Positions 1 through 5,974 of a DNA stretch of 8,514 nt are shown piece after piece. This DNA is from Cellvibrionales bacterium UBA2511 (GTDB lineage: Bacteria > Pseudomonadota > Gammaproteobacteria > Pseudomonadales > Porticoccaceae). The translations under genes were made by a program, and so were the position numbers. The stretch lies in contig DDNV01000077.1 of NCBI GenBank assembly GCA_002341315.1, forward strand, positions 10,981 through 19,494. Reading direction: 5' to 3'. The notes beneath the pieces were generated by a model. That model made no database searches. It was not told the DNA's origin and worked only from the letters and a program-made list of their open reading frames with translations. Each line of letters starts with the position of its first letter. The first letter of the stretch is position 1.

Positions 1-236
1 GTGAGCCCGCTGTGCTGGAGTTGGCTGAGCAGGCTGTCATGTCTGATCAGGTCGCCATGGCAATTCGTCAATTACCCGATAATCAGGCACAGGTCATTAT
101 TATGTCTTTCTACGAGGGGCGCTCTCATTCAGAAATTGCCGACAGGCTGTCGATTCCCTTGGGTAGCGTGAAATCCAGAATTCGTCTGGCATCGGAAAAG
201 TTAAAACAGGCGTTGAGAGGTAACCATGACCATTAA
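1..236 (+). CDS. ECF sigma factor, C-terminal part (region 4), cut by the window edge
   Basis: This is the end of an extracytoplasmic-function sigma factor, which directs RNA polymerase to stress promoters. The frame is open to the left edge (first full codon at base 3), so only about 77 residues are visible and region 2 lies outside. The visible part is a typical sigma-70 region 4: an LPDNQAQVI helix, then a helix-turn-helix running from HSEIADRLSIP to LGSVKSRIRLASEKL, which reads the -35 element. The wording of this helix and the partner gene point to the ECF group paired with ChrR anti-sigma factors (the R. sphaeroides RpoE type). The stop codon overlaps the start of the anti-sigma gene by 11 bases, so the two are translationally coupled. 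Apparent internal starts near base 12 are not the real start. The family is certain; the ECF subgroup is likely. Confidence 0.93.
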   Translation, partial: EPAVLELAEQAVMSDQVAMAIRQLPDNQAQVIIMSFYEGRSHSEIADRLSIPLGSVKSRIRLASEKLKQALRGNHDH

Positions 237-876
237 TCATCATCTTGATGAAGCGACTCTATTCAGTTATGTGGCTGGCGCTTTGGCTCAGGGTCCCGCT
301 CTTGTGGTCGCTTCCCATCTGACGATGTGTGATCGCTGTCGTCGACGGTGCCGCGAACTTGAAGCAGTCGGCGGCGCATTGCTGGAAAATACTGCCCTGG
401 CGGCGGTCAGTGACAGCACCCTGGCATCGGTGCTCGATCGACTGGATCAGAATGTTATACCCGAAGCTGTCGCGCGGCCGGCATCCGTGGCAAACAGTGA
501 AATTCCGGCACCTCTGGCAAGCTATGTGGGGGATTCACTGGAGGACCTGTCCTGGAAAAAGCTGGTACCGGGTGTCTGGGTGCATGACCTGCCCAGCCAG
601 GGCAAGGGCATGACCCGTCTGTTGCGTGTCGCACCGGGCAAAGCCGCCTTACCCCACAGTCACCGGGGCAGTGAGTTGACCCTGCTGCTGCGGGGCTCCT
701 ATTCCGACGAAGTGGGGCGGTTCAGTACGGGCGATATTGCCGATCTGGACGATCAGATCACTCACCAGCCACTGGTGGATAGTGATCACGATTGTATCTG
801 TCTGATCGCTACCGAGTACCCGCTCCGCTATACCACGCTATTTGGTAAAATTGCCCAGCCACTCTTTGGTTTCTAG
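226..876 (+). CDS. chrR: ChrR-type zinc-binding anti-sigma factor with cupin domain
   Basis: This 216-residue cytoplasmic protein should hold the upstream sigma factor inactive and release it under stress. The N-terminal zinc anti-sigma domain (about residues 1-80) keeps the ligands H6, H31, C35 and C38. As I recall, these are the zinc ligands of R. sphaeroides ChrR at the same numbers. The C-terminal cupin domain (about 105-205) keeps a second metal set, H144, H146, E150 and H180, plus C190 and C192, matching the cysteine pair linked to signal response in ChrR. In R. sphaeroides the cupin is needed for the singlet-oxygen response, so a complete metal set suggests this copy is functional as a sensor. 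The ATG follows GAGAGG (215-220) by five bases and overlaps the sigma gene. The photolyase gene follows after 64 bases with no clear promoter between. Confidence 0.94.
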   Translation: MTINHHLDEATLFSYVAGALAQGPALVVASHLTMCDRCRRRCRELEAVGGALLENTALAAVSDSTLASVLDRLDQNVIPEAVARPASVANSEIPAPLASYVGDSLEDLSWKKLVPGVWVHDLPSQGKGMTRLLRVAPGKAALPHSHRGSELTLLLRGSYSDEVGRFSTGDIADLDDQITHQPLVDSDHDCICLIATEYPLRYTTLFGKIAQPLFGF

Positions 877-940
877 CCAGTGACATGCCTTGCCACTCTT
901 TGCAAATCCTTTAACGGACCTGTCTACAGGAAAACCCTCA

Positions 941-2356
941 GTGAAACTCGTCTGGTTCCGTAGCGACCTTCGCGTAGCCGACAACCCTGCTTTGTTCCAG
1001 GCCTGTGATGACGCAGCCGGTCAGGGCGTACTCGCAGTGGCTGCCATCTGCCCCTTGCAATGGGTCCGTCACGATGAGTCCCCGGCGAAAGTGGAATTCT
1101 GGTTGGCCAACTTGCGGCATCTTCAGCAACAACTGATGGCGCTGGGGATTCCGCTCAAGTTGATCCATGTGGATAGCTTTGACGACCTGCCAGGAAAGTT
1201 GTTGGCACTCGCCGAGCGGGCTCAGTGTGATGGCCTTTATCTCAATCGTGAATATTGCCTGAACGAAAATCTGCGCGATAAACAGGTCGTCGCCAGATTC
1301 CGCAAGGCCGATATCCCGGTTTACGGCCTGCACGGTGATCTGGTATTTGCACCCGGAAAAGTGATGAACGGCCAGGGATTGCCCTTTCGGGTATTCACAC
1401 CTTTCAGCAAAGTCTGGCGAAACCTTTTTTCCGAGCAGTACCCTGTGCCACTGTCGGCACCCCCGGTACAACCTTCGCCGCCTTTACCGAACGGCTTGGT
1501 CGCCGATGTGATTCCCGACAGGGTGGATTATGCGATCAATAATGGCAGCCACTGGATTCCGTCGCTGTGGCCAGCGGGCCCAGAATCCGCTCATGCCCGA
1601 TTGGCGGATTTTGTTTCGATTCGCGTAGAGGACTATGCCACTGACCGGGATTTCCCCTCGCTGGACGGCACCTCGACACTATCACCCTATCTCAATTGTG
1701 GTGTGATTTCTCCGCGCCAGTGTCTGGCGGCACTGGCTGCCGCGTCAGAAAGCACGAGCTGGCTGGGCAACCAGTGGGTGACCGAAATTATCTGGCGTGA
1801 GTTTTACCGCCATCTGCTGATGCATTTCCCGGACATGAATCGATGGCAACCCTTCAGACCGGAGGTTGAATCCCGTATTCGCTGGCTGGACGACGATCGG
1901 TTATTTACTGCCTGGTGTCAGGGCGAAACCGGTTTTCCAATTGTCGATGCGGGCATGAAGCAGCTGCTGGCGAGCGGCTGGATGCACAATCGCCTGCGCA
2001 TGATCACCGCCTCTTTTCTGACCAAGCTGTTGCGGCAGGATTGGCGGAAGGGCGCCTGTTTCTTTATGAATCACCTGATCGACGGGGACTTCGCTTCCAA
2101 CCTGGGTGGTTGGCAATGGAGTGCATCGGTGGGGGCGGATGCCGCACCGTACTTCCGTATTTTCAGTCCCATGCGCCAGGCCGAGCGGTTCGATCCAAAA
2201 GGTGACTACGTGGCGCACTGGTTGCCTGAACTCAAGGAGCTGAAGGGCATGCAGCGACACGACCCGGCATTTGCCGCCAAAGTCGGGCGACCCGCGCCCA
2301 TTATCGATTACAGTAAGGCCAGAGCTGCCAGCCTTGCGGATTACCAACGGCAATAA
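941..2356 (+). CDS. phrB: Deoxyribodipyrimidine (class I CPD) photolyase
   Basis: This flavoenzyme uses blue light to split cyclobutane pyrimidine dimers in DNA. I place the start at the GTG at 941, giving 471 residues that begin MKLVWFRSDLR, close to the 472 of E. coli PhrB. It has AGGA (928-931) nine bases upstream. A TTG at 890 would add 17 residues without a ribosome site. The N-terminal antenna domain keeps H44, N108 and E109, which match the methenyltetrahydrofolate-binding residues I recall for the E. coli enzyme. The FAD domain shows the LSPYLNCGVISPRQ and IWREFYRHL motifs, N387 near the flavin, and a complete electron-transfer tryptophan chain W315, W368 and W391 with the same spacing as in E. 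coli. It probably shares a transcript with the sigma/chrR pair. Photolyase is a known target of RpoE in R. sphaeroides. Confidence 0.96.
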   Translation: MKLVWFRSDLRVADNPALFQACDDAAGQGVLAVAAICPLQWVRHDESPAKVEFWLANLRHLQQQLMALGIPLKLIHVDSFDDLPGKLLALAERAQCDGLYLNREYCLNENLRDKQVVARFRKADIPVYGLHGDLVFAPGKVMNGQGLPFRVFTPFSKVWRNLFSEQYPVPLSAPPVQPSPPLPNGLVADVIPDRVDYAINNGSHWIPSLWPAGPESAHARLADFVSIRVEDYATDRDFPSLDGTSTLSPYLNCGVISPRQCLAALAAASESTSWLGNQWVTEIIWREFYRHLLMHFPDMNRWQPFRPEVESRIRWLDDDRLFTAWCQGETGFPIVDAGMKQLLASGWMHNRLRMITASFLTKLLRQDWRKGACFFMNHLIDGDFASNLGGWQWSASVGADAAPYFRIFSPMRQAERFDPKGDYVAHWLPELKELKGMQRHDPAFAAKVGRPAPIIDYSKARAASLADYQRQ

Positions 2357-2408
2357 CCATTCGGGCCTGTCTTGTTGTTTCACTCTGTTCGAATAGCGCA
2401 GCAGGGGC

Positions 2409-2867
2409 TCAGTGTTTTTTTGTGTCTATCGCACAAGTGTTGCCGAAGCCCCTTTGGCAGGCACGCCGGTAACGTCCCCGTGCAAAATGTTCGTAGGCCC
2501 AGCTCAACAACGGCGTCAGATGAAAATATTCAACGGTTCGGGCCAGATGCCTGTAGACCGGCAGGGCATGCCAGAGGGTGAGGAATGCCTCGGCTCCCCG
2601 GGTCACATTGCCGCCCCTGTCGATCACATGAAACCGGCGCATGGCCTCGTTCAGTGTGATGCCGAACTTGTCGAGGAGCTCGGTGTTCTTTGAAATATCA
2701 TCCCAGACAAGCTGACCGGTATGATCCCGACTGATGTAATGGTGGATTTCTTTCTGGCAGAGGGGGCAGCTGCCATCATAGAAGACAATGACCTTGTCCG
2801 GCTTGCTCAGCGCCAGGGGTAAGGTCTTCCCGATTCCAGGATCGGATACGACTGCTTTATTCGTCAT
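2409..2867 (-). CDS. DCC-family (DUF393) thiol-disulfide oxidoreductase-like protein
   Basis: This 152-residue protein carries the signature of the DCC family (DUF393), YDGSCPLC, with D31, C34 and C37 forming a CxxC pair like that of thioredoxin-fold redox proteins. The family is often annotated as thiol-disulfide oxidoreductase, but few members have a measured activity. No signal peptide or membrane segment is evident, so it should be cytoplasmic. About 20 polar or variable residues precede the core. The C-terminal region (LSWAYEHFARGRYR) is the usual helical tail. The ATG overlaps the end of the upstream FAD oxidoreductase gene by 11 bases, which implies translational coupling. It is the last gene of the minus-strand operon and ends head-on against the photolyase gene, 52 bases away. 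Family membership is firm; the partner and substrate are unknown. Confidence 0.9.
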   Translation of the reverse strand: MTNKAVVSDPGIGKTLPLALSKPDKVIVFYDGSCPLCQKEIHHYISRDHTGQLVWDDISKNTELLDKFGITLNEAMRRFHVIDRGGNVTRGAEAFLTLWHALPVYRHLARTVEYFHLTPLLSWAYEHFARGRYRRACQRGFGNTCAIDTKKH

Positions 2868-3867
2868 CCTGGTATGCCTGCAGATTGATGGAAACAGTTT
2901 TAAGGTTGCTGAGCAGTTTGTCGGCCAGATGATTGGCGCTCAGCCACGCCCCCTCGCTGCCGGTGTGCGCCAACCAGTCCGAGCAGACACCAATTCTGTT
3001 TTTCGGACACCACAGATACTCGGCGGAATCAGTAGTCCCGTGCCTGGCGTATAGCCAACGGTGGGTGCGCAGTGCGGCAATCTCCAGGGGCTCCTCCACA
3101 ATGGATTGGAAGGCTTTAATCAGCTCGGCGCCCACCTGTTTGGGTGCAGATTCTTTATGAACTTCGCTCCACTGCGGGTTGGCTTCCAGTAGCCAGGTTT
3201 CAGCAAATGGCCCGGCGCTTCGCCCCGGTTTTGTGCTGTTGCAGATGGCTCTTGCCAACAACGGGTGTCTGCCGCTGAACAGATCAACCGGTTTCTTGGT
3301 TTGCTGGCGTAAACCCACAGCCACTACCCAGGTGGGTATCGATTCTGCAGATCTTGCCAATTCTGCAAAGCGGGGTATTGAGGCCAGTAGCGGTTCAGCC
3401 TGGGATGCCGGTGTTGTAACAATCACAGCCTGATGGGTATTCAGCAGTTGCCCGACATCGTTTTCGACAGCGACGCCCTCTGAGCCGGGATGCAATTTTC
3501 CCACCCGGGTTGAAGAACAGAAGGCTGCGCTACCCAGCAGGTTGCGTGTCAGGATGGTCTGTTTTGGTGCTGCCAGATACACCGAAATAGGATCCAGCTC
3601 CAGACCGGTAAAGTCCCTGTGTGATGGAGAGAATCGCTGTATTTCGGGTCGATCTTCCAGCCAGTTCCTGAACTTGTCCGAAACGGGTTCAAACCAGGGT
3701 GCGCCGAGGTCCACGATTGCTTCTGAAAGGCCACTACTGGCTTGACGGCCCCCTGTGCCACGACTCTTCTCGTAGACGGTAACCTGATAACCCACCTCCA
3801 GTAAGCGCTCGGTCAGGGTGGCCCCAGCCAGACCGGCACCGACCACGGCAATGCTCTGATGTCTCAT
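2857..3867 (-). CDS. Renalase-like NAD(P)/FAD-dependent oxidoreductase
   Basis: This is a flavoprotein of about 336 residues in the amine-oxidase/renalase group. The N-terminus has the FAD-binding Rossmann motif GAGLAG (10-15), followed by E33 for the adenosine ribose and the SRGTGGR stretch (35-41) usual in this group. Near the C-terminus, GVCSDW (293-298) and the EGAWLSA region (305-311) complete the flavin site. Characterised bacterial renalases oxidise wrongly reduced dihydronicotinamide isomers, but substrate cannot be assigned from sequence here. It lacks a signal peptide and is presumably cytoplasmic. The start is uncertain. The ATG at 3867 lies close to the Rossmann fold as in relatives but has a poor ribosome site; a TTG at 3879 has GGAG nine bases upstream and would add four residues. 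It sits 40-52 bases after the peroxidase gene and overlaps the DCC gene by 11 bases. Confidence 0.9.
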   Translation of the reverse strand: MRHQSIAVVGAGLAGATLTERLLEVGYQVTVYEKSRGTGGRQASSGLSEAIVDLGAPWFEPVSDKFRNWLEDRPEIQRFSPSHRDFTGLELDPISVYLAAPKQTILTRNLLGSAAFCSSTRVGKLHPGSEGVAVENDVGQLLNTHQAVIVTTPASQAEPLLASIPRFAELARSAESIPTWVVAVGLRQQTKKPVDLFSGRHPLLARAICNSTKPGRSAGPFAETWLLEANPQWSEVHKESAPKQVGAELIKAFQSIVEEPLEIAALRTHRWLYARHGTTDSAEYLWCPKNRIGVCSDWLAHTGSEGAWLSANHLADKLLSNLKTVSINLQAYQDDE

Positions 3868-3919
3868 TGGTATCGTCAACTTGGCGTGCTCCGGTTCTGG
3901 TGGACGTTATCGGTTCAAT

Positions 3920-4504
3920 TCAAAAAAGTGCCTTGACCGCTTTGCGAAACCGACGGCTCTCCGGTGAGGTGACACTGCTGAACACATCGACTACTTCGCC
4001 TTCGCGGTTGATCAGGTACTTGTAGAAATTCCATTTCGGATAGGTGCCCGATGTGTCACCAAGGTAGGTCCAGAGAGGGTCAGCATCACCCTTGCGTACG
4101 CGGGTCTTGGCGAACATCGGAAATTGCACACCATAGGTGACACGGCAGAAATTCTGAATTTCTTCGGCTGTTCCCGGCTCCTGATTGCCAAACTGATTGG
4201 ACGGAAAACCGAGCACCACCAGGCCCTGATCGCCGAATTCACGGTAAAGTGCTTCCAGTCCCTCGTACTGCCCGGTAAACCCGCATTTGCTGGCGGTATT
4301 GACAATAATCAGCACCTTGCCGGCGTAGGCCTTGCAAAAGTCCACCGGTTTTTCATCAATCAAATCTGGCGCGGTAAACTGGTAAATATTCATGCAGTTG
4401 GCCTGTTGGGTGTCAGTGTCTGTCGTTATTGCTTCCTCTGATGTGACGACATTGACACAGAGGATTGACAGAAAAGTGGTCATTACCAGGGCAAGTCTTT
4501 TCAA
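3920..4504 (-). CDS. Exported glutathione peroxidase-family (thioredoxin-type) peroxidase
   Basis: This 194-residue peroxidase reduces hydroperoxides, probably including lipid peroxides. The first 22 residues (MKRLALVMTTFLSILCVNVV and on) look like a Sec signal peptide, placing the enzyme in the periplasm. The peroxidatic cysteine is C74 in NTASKCGFTGQY. Q108 (in FGNQEPG), W158 and N159 (in PKWNFYKYL) complete the active site. C120, 46 residues after C74, matches the resolving cysteine of two-cysteine, thioredoxin-dependent members such as yeast Gpx3. The name glutathione peroxidase is therefore probably misleading about its reductant. C37 and C57 are additional. The start is TTG with GGGGAG eight bases upstream, and an ATG choice would truncate the signal peptide. 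It begins 13 bases after the small upstream gene, so the two are co-transcribed. Confidence 0.93.
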   Translation of the reverse strand: MKRLALVMTTFLSILCVNVVTSEEAITTDTDTQQANCMNIYQFTAPDLIDEKPVDFCKAYAGKVLIIVNTASKCGFTGQYEGLEALYREFGDQGLVVLGFPSNQFGNQEPGTAEEIQNFCRVTYGVQFPMFAKTRVRKGDADPLWTYLGDTSGTYPKWNFYKYLINREGEVVDVFSSVTSPESRRFRKAVKALF

Positions 4505-4517
4505 GGATGGATCTCCC

Positions 4518-4823
4518 CTAAAATGTCAGAGGCATAGCGGGCCTTGTCGCGACTGAACTGTCACCGGCGCAGGCTTCATCGTGACTGACGATCTGCACCA
4601 GTTCAGCGCAGTGCACGCCAGCGGAGCGACAAAGCGCATAGGCCTCACCCAAATGGCGGCAGGTCATGACCCCTCCCTTGCGGGTCCTGATCAGTTGCCT
4701 TCGCAGTTGCCCATTCTCAAAAAAAGCCACCTGAAGCACCATCGGAGCACAGGCGTTCCGGATAAACCGGACGGTATCCAGTTGCCGCCTTTTCTGTAAT
4801 CGCTTCAAAAGCTTGATTGTCAT
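4518..4823 (-). CDS. Small cysteine-rich protein of unknown function (possibly DUF6482-like)
   Basis: I do not recognise this 101-residue protein with certainty. It is the first gene of the minus-strand operon, starting at an ATG preceded by AGGTGG with five bases between. A GTG nine bases further up would overlap that ribosome site. The N-terminus is strongly basic (KLLKRLQKRRQ). The middle (VLQVAFFENGQLRRQLIRTRKGG) reads like a beta hairpin. The segment HLGEAYALCRSAGV followed by AELVQIVSHDEACAG resembles the end of small DUF6482 proteins, but only by eye. It holds five cysteines (25, 55, 65, 72, 85), unusual for its size, and no signal peptide or membrane helix. A good ribosome site, 13-base spacing to the peroxidase gene and a promoter candidate 35 bases upstream all argue that it is real. 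Confidence 0.75.
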   Translation of the reverse strand: MTIKLLKRLQKRRQLDTVRFIRNACAPMVLQVAFFENGQLRRQLIRTRKGGVMTCRHLGEAYALCRSAGVHCAELVQIVSHDEACAGDSSVATRPAMPLTF

Positions 4824-4857
4824 TACTGCCACCTGATGATGGTTCGGTTGTCCCTGA

Positions 4858-4887
4858 TCAATACGGGCTGTCTGGTTGCCTGGATCA
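4858..4887 (-). promoter_or_regulatory. Candidate ECF (RpoE/ChrR-type) promoter for the peroxidase/renalase operon
   Basis: Read on the minus strand, TGATCC (4887-4882) is followed after 18 bases by TATTGA (4863-4858). TGATCC is the -35 box I recall for R. sphaeroides RpoE. Transcription would start near 4851, giving a leader of about 28 bases with the AGGTGG ribosome site before the ATG at 4823. The match, spacing and position are seen directly; recognition by the local sigma factor is inferred. Confidence 0.55.
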
Positions 4888-4895
4888 GTGACCGA

Positions 4896-4925
4896 TGATC
4901 TGACTGTAATGGTAAATCGTAACAG
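4896..4925 (+). promoter_or_regulatory. Candidate ECF (RpoE/ChrR-type) promoter for the DUF2878 operon
   Basis: TGATCT (4896-4901) is followed after 18 bases by TAACAG (4920-4925), the same geometry as the opposite promoter. Transcription would start near 4932, just before the GGGAGA ribosome site (4938-4943) of the TTG start at 4951. A start of translation at 4876 would then lie upstream of the transcript. The sixth base of the -35 box differs from TGATCC, so this is the weaker of the two. Confidence 0.5.
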
Positions 4926-4935
4926 TTACATTACA
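4905..4935. repeat. Nested inverted repeats, operator-like, over the DUF2878 core promoter
   Basis: TGTAATG (4905-4911) and CATTACA (4929-4935) form a perfect 7-base inverted repeat with 17 bases between. Inside and touching it lies a second palindrome, GTAACAGTTAC (4919-4929). GTAA also recurs at 4906, 4912 and 4919. The block covers the proposed spacer, -10 box and transcription start, where a repressor or MerR-type regulator would bind. No regulator is encoded in the visible window that obviously fits. Confidence 0.45.
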
Positions 4936-4950
4936 GCGGGAGATCAAACC

Positions 4951-5469
4951 TTGTTTTCTGGCATTTCCGAGTGTTTCTGGATCAACCTAACCGGCTTTCA
5001 GCTCATCTGGTGGTTATCTGTGTTATTGGGCAATAGTGCAGCTCCGCTAGTTTTGTTACTGCTGGTGCTGCATCTGACCTTTCACCGCCAGCCACTGCTT
5101 GAAGCCCGCGTATTACTGGTGTGTGCAATATTGGGTTTTACGGTTGATGCCTTGCTTACCCTCGGTGGTGTGTTCATTTTCAATCAGGGTAGCTCTTTGC
5201 CCCCGGTCTGGCTGGTACTCTTGTGGCTGGGCTTTGCCGCCACTCTTCGTCAATGCCTGCGGTTTTTTTCCAGGCGCCACCTACTCTCCGCAGTCGTCGG
5301 GTCAGTGGCCGGGGCGCTGACCTACTGGGCGGCGATTAATCTGGGGGCGGCAGATTTCGGTTTTGCTGTGGTTCCTTCCCTGATACTTCTGGCGGTTGTC
5401 TGGATGGCTTTGTTTCCCGCACTGATGTCGCTGGCAGACCGGCTGGGAGGTGATCGTGTACAGGTTTAG
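4951..5469 (+). CDS. DUF2878 integral membrane protein
   Basis: This 172-residue inner-membrane protein has about five to six hydrophobic helices. They include the FWINLTGFQLIWWLSVLLG opening typical of DUF2878, a PLVLLLLVLHL helix, and a C-terminal LILLAVVWMALFPALMSLADRLGG segment. The biochemical function of the family is unknown. I chose the TTG at 4951 because GGGAGA lies seven bases upstream and the protein then starts shortly before the first membrane helix, as expected. The open frame continues upstream to about 4876, but that part is polar and overlaps the promoter candidate. The stop overlaps the next gene by 14 bases. In other Gammaproteobacteria this family occurs beside chalcone-isomerase-like, DUF3833, SDR and cyclopropane-fatty-acid synthase-like genes, which suggests a membrane or lipid role. 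Confidence 0.88.
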   Translation: MFSGISECFWINLTGFQLIWWLSVLLGNSAAPLVLLLLVLHLTFHRQPLLEARVLLVCAILGFTVDALLTLGGVFIFNQGSSLPPVWLVLLWLGFAATLRQCLRFFSRRHLLSAVVGSVAGALTYWAAINLGAADFGFAVVPSLILLAVVWMALFPALMSLADRLGGDRVQV

Positions 5470-5959
5470 TAGGGCACTGCTATCGATATTTTTGTCGTTC
5501 TTTGTTGTTTCAGTACTGGCCGTGCCCGTGCCGGACCGGTTGCAGTCTGTCGGCCATGCAGAGCTCCGGGTCTTTTTTATGAAGGTCTACCGGGCCGAGC
5601 TATACAGTGTCACCGGACGCTACGAGAAGCTAAAGGGGCCTTTGATGCTGAGACTCACCTACCGACGGGATATCAGTAACACCAGACTGGTGAGTGAAAC
5701 CCGCAAACAGATCGGCGATTTGCCGGACGAACAACTGGATCGATGGATGACGCACCTAGCCAATATGTGGCCAAACCTGGCAGAGGGCGATGAGCTGACT
5801 TTTTATATGGACCCGGAGGACCGGGGCCATTTTCATCACAACGGTCAATACATCGGTTCCGTGGAGGATCCTGTGTTTGCCAAAGCCTTTTTGAATATCT
5901 GGTTGGCAGACGACAGTGCCTACCCAAAACTGACCCGAAAACTTCGGGGAGAACGCTGA
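5456..5959 (+). CDS. Exported chalcone-isomerase-like protein
   Basis: This 167-residue protein has a signal peptide (MYRFSRALLSIFLSFFVVSVLA, probable cleavage before VPVPD), so the mature part is periplasmic. The body matches the bacterial chalcone isomerase-like family: a VGHAELRVFFMKVYRAELYS strand-helix start, a LRLTYRRDIS strand, a paired-helix region and a C-terminal VEDPVFAKAFLNIWL segment. These bacteria are not expected to make flavonoids. Relatives with this fold include fatty-acid-binding proteins, so lipid or ligand binding is a reasonable inference but not shown. The start is the GTG at 5456, five bases after GGGAGG (5445-5450). An in-frame GTG at 5450 sits on that site. It overlaps the DUF2878 gene by 14 bases and is followed after 15 bases by the DUF3833 lipoprotein gene. 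Confidence 0.86.
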   Translation: MYRFSRALLSIFLSFFVVSVLAVPVPDRLQSVGHAELRVFFMKVYRAELYSVTGRYEKLKGPLMLRLTYRRDISNTRLVSETRKQIGDLPDEQLDRWMTHLANMWPNLAEGDELTFYMDPEDRGHFHHNGQYIGSVEDPVFAKAFLNIWLADDSAYPKLTRKLRGER

Positions 5960-5974
5960 AAAGAGGAGTTTTTA

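Noticed and set aside
782..840. TGATC motifs near the end of chrR as a promoter for the photolyase gene
   Set aside because: The motifs are within coding sequence and no convincing -10 box follows at 16-18 bases. The photolyase is more simply read from the sigma/chrR transcript.
938..1471. A 177-codon minus-strand open frame inside the photolyase gene
   Set aside because: It is antisense to a fully conserved photolyase domain, has no recognisable motif, and no ribosome site supports it.
2357..2421. An intrinsic terminator after the photolyase gene, suggested by a T7 run at 2415-2421
   Set aside because: No adjacent GC-rich hairpin precedes the run. The only pairing found (ATTCG 2359-2363 with CGAAT 2390-2394) is short, has a large loop and is too far away.
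4457..4504. The peroxidase as a lipoprotein through C16 in its signal peptide
   Set aside because: The residues before C16 (S-I-L) do not form a lipobox, so an ordinary cleaved or anchoring signal is more likely.
4581..4799. A 72-codon plus-strand open frame opposite the small cysteine-rich gene
   Set aside because: It has no ribosome site or operon context, while the minus-strand frame has AGGTGG, a promoter candidate and 13-base spacing to the peroxidase gene.
4876..4950. An N-terminal extension of the DUF2878 protein starting at 4876
   Set aside because: The extra residues are polar and unlike the family start, the codon has no ribosome site, and it overlaps both promoter candidates. The TTG at 4951 has GGGAGA in place.
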